DNA of 64,000 bases from Marinilabiliaceae bacterium UBA5488 (GTDB taxonomy: Bacteria > Bacteroidota > Bacteroidia > Bacteroidales > Marinilabiliaceae): contig DIPM01000025.1 in the NCBI GenBank assembly GCA_002427105.1, forward strand, positions 30,586-94,585, read 5' to 3'. Below, piece by piece: positions 1-9,453 of this stretch. Below the pieces are notes generated by a model, which was not told the origin of the DNA, searched no databases, and saw only the letters and a list, made by a program, of their open reading frames with translations. The first letter of the stretch is position 1; the number at the start of each line of letters is the position of its first letter. Made by a program: the position numbers and the translations under genes.

Positions 1-457
1 ATACTTCAGCATCACGGAAAACACCATCAAACTCAACAAAGATACGCTTACCCTCGTCGGAAGCCGGGATATCAAAGGTCTTGCGATACCAGCCCACACT
101 GTTTTCAGGGAAGCCGGGACCCACGGTTTTGTAGCCGTGACTATGACTGGCATTAGCAGCAAAGCCCTGCTCAACCGCCCAGTCGTGGGGCAAATCAAGG
201 CTGCGCCATGTTCTGTCGTCAAAATTCACATCAGCCGGACCATCACCATAACCCGCTTTAGCCAAATAGGTAAAATAGCGGGTTCCAAAGTTGAAATCCT
301 TTTCAACATCAGCCGCGTGCCCATAAGCGAACTTCCAGTTGTAGTTCATAAGCAGGCGCTCACGCGCTGCCGCCTTAAGTGTGGCAGCAAAAAATATACA
401 TAAAATCATGAGCCGGATTCTACCCTTCATGGTCAATATTTCGCTAAGCGTCTTCAT
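1..457 (-). CDS. GH2 beta-galactosidase, N-terminal part (runs off window)
   Basis: This is the first ~152 codons of a minus-strand gene whose 3' part lies before the window. Translation from the ATG at 457 gives a hydrophobic signal-like segment (LMILCIFFAATLKAAA) and then the GH2 sugar-binding-domain signature: NYNWKF, WRSLDLPHDWAVEQ, GWYRKTFDIP, and VEFDGVFRDAEV at the edge. The ATG at 430 is in frame and equally possible. GH2 enzymes of this type remove terminal beta-galactose in the periplasm. The catalytic domain is not visible, so galactosidase activity is inferred from the N-terminal family features and from the xyloglucan-like context. It follows the GH31 gene by 89 bp and is probably co-transcribed with it. 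Other GH2 activities (beta-mannosidase, beta-glucuronidase) cannot be excluded. Confidence 0.85.
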   Translation of the reverse strand, partial: MKTLSEILTMKGRIRLMILCIFFAATLKAAARERLLMNYNWKFAYGHAADVEKDFNFGTRYFTYLAKAGYGDGPADVNFDDRTWRSLDLPHDWAVEQGFAANASHSHGYKTVGPGFPENSVGWYRKTFDIPASDEGKRIFVEFDGVFRDAEV

Positions 458-546
458 CTCCTATATAATTAGTTGCACTTAGGCATTTGAAAAGCTCTGT
501 ATAGACCTTTCTATACAGAGCGATTCACCCCTTGCACTATTAAAAC

Positions 547-3387
547 TCACTTCTTCTTAATCACTAATTCTGAACCATTGTAATTATATATGCTGCCCTT
601 ATCCAGATTGTCTGGAGTGAAGACAAAGGGCTGATCTTTACTTGCAAAGATCACACGATACTGAATGTTACCGGCCATCCCTTCGAAAGAGCCCCGGCGT
701 TCACCAATTGTGAGGGTCTGCTCCGCATCGTTGTACTTTAACTCTATTGTAGCAAATTCACCGTTCTCATAATTGTAGTTTGCTCCTTCATCTTCATAAA
801 GCGTAAACGAGCCGTCCTTCCCGGTGAAAACAACAATTGTTGAAGGCTCACTACTTGCCTCCCCTGTATATTGTATTTCCGGACCGAAAGGTATTACAGC
901 ACCCTCAGGCACAAACAAAGGCATCACTTCATAAGGCGCATCAACACTAAGCTTTTGACCTCCCTCGTAGTATTTTCCTGTATTGAAATCGTACCATCCT
1001 ATTCCCCCCGGGAAATAAACCTCACGTGAACGGGCCTTATACTCATATACAGGACAAACCAGGAAGGATGGACCAAACATATACTGATCGCCAATATCAA
1101 AAACATTTTTGTCATGCGGGAAATCCATAGCCATAGCTCGCATAATCGTATAGTCGCGGTGATAAACTGCTCCAGTCATGCTATAAATATATGGCATCAA
1201 ACGGTAGCGAAGCTTGTTATAGCTTAGCATACTGCTATAGGCAGGATGTCCTTCGGGAGCAATATTATAAATCTCGCGATATGGATATTGGCCATGTGAG
1301 CGAAACAAGGGAGAGAAAGCTCCAAACTGATGCCAGCGGGTATTAAGCTCACGCCACTCGTTCATATCTTCTGAGCCTTCTTTAGCGTTTTCATAGCGTT
1401 TCTCAACACAGAATCCGCCTATATCCATCGTCCAATAAGGCAAGCCCGACATAGAGAAATTAACGCCCGCACTTATTTGTGCCTTCATATCTTCCCATAC
1501 AGTACCTATATCACCACTCCATGTAACAGTGCCATAACGCTGCATACCTGCAAAACCCGAACGGGTAAGAATAAAGACCCTCTCATCCTTATCATAATCA
1601 CGCTGTCCCTCATAAATGCCTTTTGCATTGGCCAGGGCGTATGCATTGAAATACTTGGTCGAAGGACCTAAATATGTAGGATTCATCAATGCTTTACGAT
1701 ACTCAATACTTGCATTTGACAAGATATCAGGCTCTGTAGCATCGAGCCACCATGCGTCAATACCTATGTCGTATAAATTATCACGTATCTGATCCCAAAA
1801 AAGCTGACGAGCGCCCGGATTATATGCATCGTAAAACGAACCTATATAACCCGACCCAATCCAATCCCGAATACTGTCCTCAACAGCCAGTTTGTACATC
1901 CAGCCCTTCTCATCAAATTGCTTGTAATGCTCAGTATTGATGTAATACTTAGGCCATACTGAAATCATAATCCGGGCATTATTGTCGTGCACCTCCTGAA
2001 TCATTCCTTTGGCATCAGGGAAGCGTTTTAAATCGAACTTCTGGCTACCCCATTGATCAACCTCCCAAAACGACCAGTCCTGCACTATAGCATCAAAAGG
2101 GATATCCCTTTCGCGCAATTCATGCAAAACTCCCAAAAGCTCATCCTGCGTTTTGTAGCGCTCGCGACTTTGCCAATAGCCCATCGCCCATTTGGGCATA
2201 ACCTGAGCTTTACCCGTCAGATAGCGATAGTTGCTGATAACCTCATCCATCGACTCGCCCTTCATAAAGTAATAGTTGATTTCATCACCCATTTCCGAGT
2301 AAAAGGAGATATTGTTGCGCTGTTCAGCAGCTCTGGGCGATAAAGCCTTCAGTCCAATGTAAGACTCGCCTCCGTCGGGAAACCATTCAAGCTTGATATG
2401 ATATTTTTGGCCTACTTTCATTTCCCTGTTAAACTTAGCCACAGAAGGATTCCAGGCAGTACGCCACCTGTCGGCAAGCAATTCTCCGTCTATCCTAATT
2501 TTGGTATAGCCTGCATAGTAAAGCAGGAAATCAAACACTCCATCCTCCCTGGGCTCCAGCTGTCCTTCCCAGGTAATCCGGGAGTTATTGAAACTAAAAC
2601 CTTCAGGGAAATTCTGTATGGTTTCCAGATTTTCATAGTCTATAGTAGCCTCTTTTCGAACAGTGAATACATTCTCTGAAGCCACATCATCAACATAAGT
2701 AGCAGTTAATCCTCCCTCTTCACCATTCACATCATAGACAACAAACTGGTTTATTTGCTCGTGAGGCCTCGGGTCGCCATAACGCGATAAAGAGTAATTA
2801 TCCCATAAAATGCCATAATTGCGGGTTGATACAATAAACGGCACTGACACTTTAGTATTGTATTGAAATAATTCTTCGTTACGGCCTTTATAGTTCATTT
2901 CGTGAGCCTGGTGCTGACCAAGACCATATATGGCTTCTTCATCATCAGCAGAATTCCAAATCTGCTGCAACTCATAACCTCCAACTCCATCAACCGTGAT
3001 GGGTTTCAGCATCTTCCCGTCTTCGGCTTCATTAATTATTGGCTTCCCGTCGAGGTCACTAAAGGTCACCCGGCCACTTGCAAGATCAACAGATGCAATC
3101 AGAGCCTCCGTAACCACAGAGACAAGGCCATCTCCTTCAACAATATCAAAATCAAGCGATGGCGAGGCATCTCTGATAGCAATAAGGCTTTCATTATCTG
3201 AAAACTTACTCTCTTTTGTTGTTCTCACGTGGATGATACCGGGAGCCACGACGTCCAGTCTTACAAGCTCCTCATTACTAGTTTTAAGCTCTATACCGGT
3301 ATCTGTAGCAGTATAACTCCCTCCACTACATGACAGCAGTACAAATGTTAAAACAATAAATCCTAGTTTTAAAAGTTTATTCATCAT
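547..3387 (-). CDS. GH31 alpha-xylosidase with PA14 insert (lipoprotein)
   Basis: A 946-residue glycoside hydrolase family 31 protein. The N-terminus is a lipoprotein signal with lipobox LLSC (Cys20). A galactose-mutarotase-like N domain is interrupted by a PA14-type segment at about residues 250-370 (GVFDFLLYYAGYTKIRIDG, KLEWFPDGGESYIGLKAL). The (beta/alpha)8 domain follows. It has the GH31 nucleophile motif WWLDATEPD and the acid/base motif TWSGDIGT. A C-terminal beta domain closes the protein. A PA14 insertion at this place is the hallmark of the Bacteroides xyloglucan alpha-xylosidases, which remove alpha-1,6-xylose from xylogluco-oligosaccharides. The neighbouring BACON-GH5, GH2 and HTCS genes support that role. 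A -7-like TATATTTG lies at 3473-3480 (minus strand), but with a poorly spaced upstream TTTG. Alpha-glucosidase is the main alternative. Confidence 0.9.
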   Translation of the reverse strand: MMNKLLKLGFIVLTFVLLSCSGGSYTATDTGIELKTSNEELVRLDVVAPGIIHVRTTKESKFSDNESLIAIRDASPSLDFDIVEGDGLVSVVTEALIASVDLASGRVTFSDLDGKPIINEAEDGKMLKPITVDGVGGYELQQIWNSADDEEAIYGLGQHQAHEMNYKGRNEELFQYNTKVSVPFIVSTRNYGILWDNYSLSRYGDPRPHEQINQFVVYDVNGEEGGLTATYVDDVASENVFTVRKEATIDYENLETIQNFPEGFSFNNSRITWEGQLEPREDGVFDFLLYYAGYTKIRIDGELLADRWRTAWNPSVAKFNREMKVGQKYHIKLEWFPDGGESYIGLKALSPRAAEQRNNISFYSEMGDEINYYFMKGESMDEVISNYRYLTGKAQVMPKWAMGYWQSRERYKTQDELLGVLHELRERDIPFDAIVQDWSFWEVDQWGSQKFDLKRFPDAKGMIQEVHDNNARIMISVWPKYYINTEHYKQFDEKGWMYKLAVEDSIRDWIGSGYIGSFYDAYNPGARQLFWDQIRDNLYDIGIDAWWLDATEPDILSNASIEYRKALMNPTYLGPSTKYFNAYALANAKGIYEGQRDYDKDERVFILTRSGFAGMQRYGTVTWSGDIGTVWEDMKAQISAGVNFSMSGLPYWTMDIGGFCVEKRYENAKEGSEDMNEWRELNTRWHQFGAFSPLFRSHGQYPYREIYNIAPEGHPAYSSMLSYNKLRYRLMPYIYSMTGAVYHRDYTIMRAMAMDFPHDKNVFDIGDQYMFGPSFLVCPVYEYKARSREVYFPGGIGWYDFNTGKYYEGGQKLSVDAPYEVMPLFVPEGAVIPFGPEIQYTGEASSEPSTIVVFTGKDGSFTLYEDEGANYNYENGEFATIELKYNDAEQTLTIGERRGSFEGMAGNIQYRVIFASKDQPFVFTPDNLDKGSIYNYNGSELVIKKK

Positions 3388-3586
3388 ATATAAAAATATT
3401 TCAATGGTTTGCTATGTTTATAAAAGCCAGGGCTTCAAATTACCAACTATAATAAAGTCTAATAACAAGTATCAAATATACTTTAACAAAATTTATCAAA
3501 CATCCTCCAATTGAATAATAATAATGGTTCAATTGTATTTAGAAGGTAGCGATTTGTATTCAACAGCTATGCAGGATCGATAATTT

Positions 3587-6500
3587 TCACTCCTTAACAC
3601 TTTGATTATCTTTTGTTTGATTAGACTTAGCATATTCGGAAGGCACAAGGCCAAATTCTTCTTTAAAATAGCGGGAAAAATACTTGGGATCGTTAAATCC
3701 GACCTCATAGGCAATCTCTGAAACAGTAAGCTGACTCTTCTCCAAATACTGGGCAGCTCGTTTTAACCGCATTATGCGGATAAACTCCACAGGAGTTTTT
3801 CCGGTAAGCGCAACCAACTTGTTATAGAGATGTCCACGGCTGACCCCAAGTTCTTTGCCCATCTTTTCAACAGAAAACTCACTATTACCGATATTCTTCT
3901 CAACAGTTTTCAAGGCCTTTTTCAAAAACTTCTCATCGAGGGAAGTAATGCCAATTTCGCCGGGCTTAATTTCAAAACGCTGACCAAAATTCTTCTTGAA
4001 TTCATTTCTTAAGGCAATAACACGTTCCATCTGCAACTCTAAAACATCAAAATTAAAGGGCTTGCTTATATACACTTCAGCACCAGCCTCAAGTCCTTCA
4101 AGTTCCTGTGCGCTTGACGACTTGGCAGTAAGAAGGATAACGGGAATATGGGAAGTGCGTTGATCAGCTTTTAAGCGCTTACATAGGGCGATGCCATCAA
4201 TACCTGGCATCATAATATCACTAACTATCAAACCCGGTCGTCTGTTTAAAGCAAGCTCCCAGCCCGACTCGCCATCCGCTGCCTCTATAACATGATATTT
4301 AGCACTTAAATTTTCGCGCAGATAAGTACGTAAATCGGGGTTATCTTCAACAAGCAGTACAAGTGGCAAGTCATCCTTACCCTTAACTTCTTCGTAGTCT
4401 AAGCCCTGTTCTTCCTTAAGATCCGGAGCTTCCTTTGCATAAACAGCCGGACTTTCATCATGCGCTTCAAGCAAAGGCAGATTCAGGATAAAACGACTAC
4501 CTTGACCTTCACTGCTTTCAACATGAATTTCACCGCCGTGCATTTTGACAAACTCACTGCATAGAGAAAGGCCAATCCCGCTGCCTTGATTCATCGACGC
4601 ATCATTATCAGGATTTTGAAAAAAGCGTTCAAAGACCTTAGAATGAAGACTTTCAGGAATGCCTATTCCATTATCTTCCACTATTATACATATTCCTTTC
4701 TTATCAACAACTGAAATGCTAAGCTTCACCTTTCCGCCTTGAGGAGTAAATTTAGCGGCATTTGATAAGAGATTGAAAACAATTTTCTCAATCTTATCGT
4801 GATCAAAATGAGTCTGAAATGCACTTAAATCACTTTCAAAAGCAAAGTGTATTCCTTTACTATCAAACAAGTCAGCAAATGATTGACCTGTATCCTTAAC
4901 AAAGCTCACAATATCTCCCCTCCGGCTATTCAGCTTGATATTATCGACCTCCAGCTTGCGGAAATCCAGCAATTGATTGACAAGATTCAGCAAGCGTCGG
5001 GCATTACGCTGAATAACTTCAAGTTGAGCCTTGGCCTGTTTGTCATCAACCTTCTTTATCAAACGTTCAGCAGGAGTTAAAATCAGAGTCAAGGGGGTTC
5101 TGAGTTCATGACTAACATTGGTAAAGAACCGCAATTTCATGGCATCCAACTCCCTCATACGCTCATATTCGTCATGCTCTTGCCTGCGGAGATATTTCAT
5201 TTCAGCACGGCGGCGAATTATATATGTTAGCAGAACAACCAAAAGCACGAAAAGCACAAAATATAGAGCATAGGCAAAACCGGTAGCATACAATGGCGGG
5301 ATAATAACAAGCTCCAACTGCGCTTCATCATTTTCATTCCAGCTGCCATCGCTGGCAGCTGCCACGACCCTGAAAGTGTAGCTGCCGGGATTGAGATTTG
5401 TGAAGGTGGCGGAGCGGTTGCCCTCTGCGGCTTCAATCCACAGATCATTAAAACCATCAAGCCTGTACCTAAAGCGCGTGCGTTCGGGATGGAAGTAATT
5501 CAAGGCCGAAAATTCTATTGAAAACACATTTTGATTATGCTTTAGGGAAATACTTTTACTTTTATTCAAGGCCTTTGGCAGGAGGACCCTGTTATTGTAC
5601 TCTTCACCTATTACTACTCTTTGATTATGCAGATTCAGATTGGTTAACATCACCGGATAGCTACGGCGATTTACCACTACCTTATCGGGATGGAAAATAT
5701 TAAAGCCATTGGTGCCACCAAATACTAATTCTCCACTTGAAAGCCTCAATGATGCATGCTCATTAAACTCTTTCCCCTGCAGGCCATGAAGTACATCATA
5801 ATTTCGAAAGCTAAAACTATCTGTATTTGAAATAAGATTAGAAAGTCCATTTAGGGTTGATAGCCAAATATTTCCATGGTCGTCAGGCTGCATACTGATA
5901 ATATTGTGGTCGGGCAGACCATCAGCGAGCCCAAAGACTTTAAACTTTCCGCTTTCACGATTCAACAAGTTAAGTCCGTTACGTGTACCAACCCATAAGC
6001 GTCCATGGGCATCTTCCTTAATAGATAATACATGGCTGTGGCTGATACTGCCATCAACTCCCGGATTGTGCGCAAAGTGCCTGAAACGGCCTGTGGCATG
6101 CTCCAATAGGTTGAGACCTCCGGAAGTTCCAACCCATAAATCACCTTCACTATCCACCTCCATCGACAGCACAAATTCTGAATCAATTGAATTATAGTCT
6201 CCTGCCCGATGATGAATAAAGCCATCAATTCGTTCATCATAAAGGTCGAGCCCTCCTCCTAAGGTTCCAACCCACAAGCGCTTCTCCGTATCTTCAATTA
6301 TTTGCCATACTCTGCTGTCTGCCAAACTAGAGCTGTCTCCTGCCTTAGGCATATATCGCTTAAACCTTCCATTCTCAAAACGATTCAGCCCTCCCTGATA
6401 AGTTCCGACCCACAGACGACCCTTGTGATCCATACAGAGAGACACAACCACATTATTACTTAAACTGGCAGGATTGCCCGGTTCATGACGATAATGAGTA

Positions 6501-7708
6501 AGGCTCAAATCCTTCCTGTTAAAGTAAACCAATCCATCATCATTGGTTCCAATCCACAAGTTGCCCCGACTGTCTTCGGCAAAACAATTAACATCGTTGG
6601 AAAAATAACGATGATCTATAGCCGGGTTAGTACGATATAATTCAAACTGAAACAACTCCGGATGATAGTAGTTAACACCATTCTTAAAAGTACCAACCCA
6701 AATAATACCATCATCGGTCTTACACAGTGAGGTAACACTATTTGCGCTCAGACTGGTTGCATCGCCGGGCACATTTCGCAGGACACTGTATTTATGCGTA
6801 TGTTTATCAAGTAAATAAACTCCTCCATGGTCGGTGCCAACCCAAATCCTGCCGCTGTCGTCCTCTTCCACAGCTGAAATATTAACTCCCCGAATTTCGT
6901 TGCCTGAACCCTCAGCCTTGAATATTAACACTTGACCCGGCTCAGGATTGTAATGATACAGTTCTTCTCCCACACGTGGTCCGTATAACCACAAGTGTTG
7001 GTCTGAATCGACAAACAGTCTGAAGTCCTTATCTCCATCCGCAAAGGTGGCTTTCACCTCCATATCAATACGTTGGCTTAGCTTCCGGCTAGTTTTATCA
7101 ATAACATCAACCATACCGTTGGCATGAGCAACATACACCTTTCCATCATCACCCATAACCACGTCCATAACCCTATTAGAGGAAGGAGTATCAGCATCGT
7201 CCGCATCATGGTACAAATGAAGCAAGTCTGAGCGGGAACCATCATATAACCATAGTCCGCTGCTGCTATTGCCTATCCATGTGTTTCCTTGCCCATCTGC
7301 ACAAAGAGAGCGAATGCCATTCCTTGTAAAGTCAGGATTTAGATTAAAGAAAAGATGAGCTTCCCCAAAAGACTCAAGTTCAGGATTGTATATATAGCAG
7401 TTGTTGTTTGTTAAAAGCCATAGCATACCAAGATGATCCTCAAAAATGTCGGTAATAATATTTTCCGGTAAGGAACTTGGATCCAAAGGATCATTTTTAA
7501 ACACCTTAAAACTGTGACTATCGTAACGGTTGAGGCCTGACACAGTGGCTAACCATAGAAAACCATCACTATCAGCAAAAATTGTATTGACTTGATTATT
7601 AGACAAGCCCCAGCCTGAATCAATGCGACGAAAGAAATTGTCGGCTCGCTGGGCGTAAGCAGAATAATACAGAACAATCAATATAATCAAAAAACAATAA
7701 CGCTTCAT
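3587..7708 (-). CDS. Hybrid two-component system sensor/regulator (HTCS)
   Basis: One polypeptide of about 1373 residues that senses an oligosaccharide in the periplasm and binds DNA in the cytoplasm. From the start at MKRYCFLIIL it has a signal peptide, then two seven-bladed propellers made of repeated GxLWxGT-type motifs, and a Y_Y_Y domain (FRYRLDGFNDLW). Next come one membrane helix (LYFVLFVLLVVLLTYII), HisKA (SHELRTPLT), HATPase (NAAKF, DNGIGIP, GSGIGLSL), a receiver with phospho-acceptor Asp in VSDIMMPG and Lys in ISKPFN, and a C-terminal AraC-type HTH (GVSRGHLYNKL, VGFNDPKYFSRYF). The ATG at 7708 was preferred over the upstream 7735 codon because the signal peptide begins there. HTCS proteins normally activate the adjacent susCD operon. 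Here that is the SusC-SusD-SGBP-GH5 unit immediately upstream. Confidence 0.95.
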   Translation of the reverse strand: MKRYCFLIILIVLYYSAYAQRADNFFRRIDSGWGLSNNQVNTIFADSDGFLWLATVSGLNRYDSHSFKVFKNDPLDPSSLPENIITDIFEDHLGMLWLLTNNNCYIYNPELESFGEAHLFFNLNPDFTRNGIRSLCADGQGNTWIGNSSSGLWLYDGSRSDLLHLYHDADDADTPSSNRVMDVVMGDDGKVYVAHANGMVDVIDKTSRKLSQRIDMEVKATFADGDKDFRLFVDSDQHLWLYGPRVGEELYHYNPEPGQVLIFKAEGSGNEIRGVNISAVEEDDSGRIWVGTDHGGVYLLDKHTHKYSVLRNVPGDATSLSANSVTSLCKTDDGIIWVGTFKNGVNYYHPELFQFELYRTNPAIDHRYFSNDVNCFAEDSRGNLWIGTNDDGLVYFNRKDLSLTHYRHEPGNPASLSNNVVVSLCMDHKGRLWVGTYQGGLNRFENGRFKRYMPKAGDSSSLADSRVWQIIEDTEKRLWVGTLGGGLDLYDERIDGFIHHRAGDYNSIDSEFVLSMEVDSEGDLWVGTSGGLNLLEHATGRFRHFAHNPGVDGSISHSHVLSIKEDAHGRLWVGTRNGLNLLNRESGKFKVFGLADGLPDHNIISMQPDDHGNIWLSTLNGLSNLISNTDSFSFRNYDVLHGLQGKEFNEHASLRLSSGELVFGGTNGFNIFHPDKVVVNRRSYPVMLTNLNLHNQRVVIGEEYNNRVLLPKALNKSKSISLKHNQNVFSIEFSALNYFHPERTRFRYRLDGFNDLWIEAAEGNRSATFTNLNPGSYTFRVVAAASDGSWNENDEAQLELVIIPPLYATGFAYALYFVLFVLLVVLLTYIIRRRAEMKYLRRQEHDEYERMRELDAMKLRFFTNVSHELRTPLTLILTPAERLIKKVDDKQAKAQLEVIQRNARRLLNLVNQLLDFRKLEVDNIKLNSRRGDIVSFVKDTGQSFADLFDSKGIHFAFESDLSAFQTHFDHDKIEKIVFNLLSNAAKFTPQGGKVKLSISVVDKKGICIIVEDNGIGIPESLHSKVFERFFQNPDNDASMNQGSGIGLSLCSEFVKMHGGEIHVESSEGQGSRFILNLPLLEAHDESPAVYAKEAPDLKEEQGLDYEEVKGKDDLPLVLLVEDNPDLRTYLRENLSAKYHVIEAADGESGWELALNRRPGLIVSDIMMPGIDGIALCKRLKADQRTSHIPVILLTAKSSSAQELEGLEAGAEVYISKPFNFDVLELQMERVIALRNEFKKNFGQRFEIKPGEIGITSLDEKFLKKALKTVEKNIGNSEFSVEKMGKELGVSRGHLYNKLVALTGKTPVEFIRIMRLKRAAQYLEKSQLTVSEIAYEVGFNDPKYFSRYFKEEFGLVPSEYAKSNQTKDNQSVKE

Positions 7709-7782
7709 AGTGGACAAGTTGAGTGTCAAAAACACTGTAATTTAAGAAAAATTTTTATTAAGCCTATATAAAGCAGCTAACG

Positions 7783-7818
7783 AGAAACAAAAAGACTTCC
7801 CTGACAAAGAGAAGTCTT
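7783..7818 (-). terminator. Rho-independent terminator after GH5
   Basis: Perfect 8-bp arms AAGACTTC (7792-7799) and GAAGTCTT (7811-7818) enclose an 11-nt loop. On the minus strand the stem is followed by a T-rich tract (TTTTTGTTT). It sits between the stop of the GH5 gene and the start of the HTCS gene, so it should end the susC-to-GH5 transcript and separate it from the regulator. Confidence 0.75.
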
Positions 7819-7843
7819 CCTGATCCTTAAATCTCAAGGTAAT

Positions 7844-9367
7844 TTAATCGATTGCCCCAGCCCTCATAATAGCATCCAGGGCTTCCTGATCAACAACAGC
7901 ACCTGTGCTCCGGTTAAACAATGCAAATCCATTGTTTCCGGCATGTCCATTGTCCCAATAAACCGGAATTATTCCATTCTGTTTGGCTGCGCGTGTGACG
8001 TATTCAAGATAATATTCACGGGCAGCTTTGTGTAAATCGTAATCTTCACCGGTTAATGAGGAACGATGGATGGCTCCATATTCTCCAAGAATTACAGGGA
8101 TACCGTTGTCCACAAACTTTTGCTTCATCATACCAAAAGCCTCATTTACCCAGGCTTCCTGTCCCCAGTTGGTAACATCGCCACCGGCAAAAGGTTCTCC
8201 CCATTGAGTATCGTTTGGAGTATCTTCCTTCAGAGCAAACTCATAAGGGTCGTAATAGTGAACTTCGGCCATTAAGCGGTTTTCAACCTCATCTTCAGGC
8301 ATTACAAAACCATTGTAGGTATGCGTAATATTGGTATTGAATCCCTGAACCACAAGATGGCGGTAATGATTGCGTCCACCGGTAGCGCGAACGGTTGTTA
8401 CGAAGGTTTGATTGAAGGAATTTTGAACGGCAAGATTCTCAGCCGTAGGATTACCATAATTGCCCTCCAACAGCACCTCGTTCGTTCCGGCAAAGAGCAA
8501 TCTGTCATCATAGTCTCGGAAGTAACAGGCTATTTGTTCCCACAGAGTTGCCAATCTGGTATTGATGGCTATCTGATTAACATACAGGGGAGAATTCATC
8601 CATCCTCCATCCCAGTGCATGTTAATCATTACATACATATCGTTATCAAGAGCATAATTGATTACTTCCTCAACCCTTTGAAGCCATTTCAGGGAGATAA
8701 GCATATTCTCCTTATCAGCAAGCTTATGTGACCACGAGACAGGAATACGGATATTGTCAAATCCGGCAGCTTTAACAGCATCAATAAGAGCCTTGCTTGT
8801 TGAAGGATTGCCCCATGAATTTTCGCCACCGCTAAAAACACCATCATTAACGATAATAGCTTCAAGAGAGTTTCCCAGGTTCCATCCCACTCCCATAAGT
8901 GAAGATAATTCCAGCGAGGTCAAATCGCGCATATCAGTATTATCAGGTTCTATATAGGCATCGTATTCAAACACATCACTCTCAATATCAGGCTCAATCC
9001 CTGCTGCTTGTTCAATCTTCAATTCAAGGGCTTCGATACCCTTTGCTTTGATTTTCATGGTAGCGTTGCGTGAAACAAGTTCTGAGTTAGAATCTGCGGT
9101 AATCTTAACAGTTGCATTCCCCTGTCCTGATGAGATATTTGGGCGTGCCCAGTCAACATCTGAGAAATCAATCTGCCATTGTCCATTACTGCTAATGCTA
9201 ACATCCTTAACGCTACCCTCGGCGGGAAAACTCAGACTTAAAGGAGATGCCTCCAGGCTTAGTTCCTCTTCAATTTCCTGTATCGGATCCTGCTTATCAT
9301 CGTCACATCCCGAAAAACTCATGCAAGCAAGTCCCAAAATCCAAATCAACACAAATCTTTTTCTCAT
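7844..9367 (-). CDS. BACON-GH5 endo-beta-1,4-glucanase / xyloglucanase (lipoprotein)
   Basis: A 507-residue secreted lipoprotein (lipobox FSGC). Residues about 35-125 form a BACON domain (SPLSLSFPAEGSVKDVSI, NGQWQIDF, ATMKIKA). The GH5 catalytic domain follows: GVGWNLGNSLEA, IRIPVSWSH, MINMHWDGGW, acid/base Glu in FAGTNEVL and nucleophile Glu in VILGEYGAIH, ending near CDS3' with VYWDNG. The motif spacing fits subfamily GH5_4. A BACON-GH5 of this layout is the surface endo-xyloglucanase of Bacteroides xyloglucan loci. BACON domains there act as a spacer from the outer membrane. It is the last gene of the SusCD operon and is followed by a terminator. Mixed-linkage glucanase or cellulase activity is the main alternative, because GH5_4 is multispecific. 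Confidence 0.92.
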   Translation of the reverse strand: MRKRFVLIWILGLACMSFSGCDDDKQDPIQEIEEELSLEASPLSLSFPAEGSVKDVSISSNGQWQIDFSDVDWARPNISSGQGNATVKITADSNSELVSRNATMKIKAKGIEALELKIEQAAGIEPDIESDVFEYDAYIEPDNTDMRDLTSLELSSLMGVGWNLGNSLEAIIVNDGVFSGGENSWGNPSTSKALIDAVKAAGFDNIRIPVSWSHKLADKENMLISLKWLQRVEEVINYALDNDMYVMINMHWDGGWMNSPLYVNQIAINTRLATLWEQIACYFRDYDDRLLFAGTNEVLLEGNYGNPTAENLAVQNSFNQTFVTTVRATGGRNHYRHLVVQGFNTNITHTYNGFVMPEDEVENRLMAEVHYYDPYEFALKEDTPNDTQWGEPFAGGDVTNWGQEAWVNEAFGMMKQKFVDNGIPVILGEYGAIHRSSLTGEDYDLHKAAREYYLEYVTRAAKQNGIIPVYWDNGHAGNNGFALFNRSTGAVVDQEALDAIMRAGAID

Positions 9368-9393
9368 AATATCGAAATAACAGGATTAATAAT

Positions 9394-9438
9394 AAAGAAG
9401 TCAAAGACCAGGGCAAAAGCCCGGCCTTTGACTTCTTT
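9394..9438 (-). promoter_or_regulatory. Strong intercistronic hairpin between SGBP and GH5 genes
   Basis: Thirteen-base perfect arms (9394-9406 and 9426-9438, AAAGAAGTCAAAG and its complement) flank an inner GGGC-AAAA-GCCC stem (9411-9422). Read on the minus strand the stem is followed by TTTATTATT. It lies inside the susC-susD-SGBP-GH5 operon, so it could be a partial terminator/attenuator or an mRNA-stabilising processing structure. Which one cannot be told from sequence. Confidence 0.65.
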
Positions 9439-9453
9439 GACTCTTTTCCATAT

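Noticed and set aside
137..403. Plus-strand ORF of 88 codons
   Set aside because: It is antisense to the GH2 gene start, whose translation shows clear family motifs on the minus strand.
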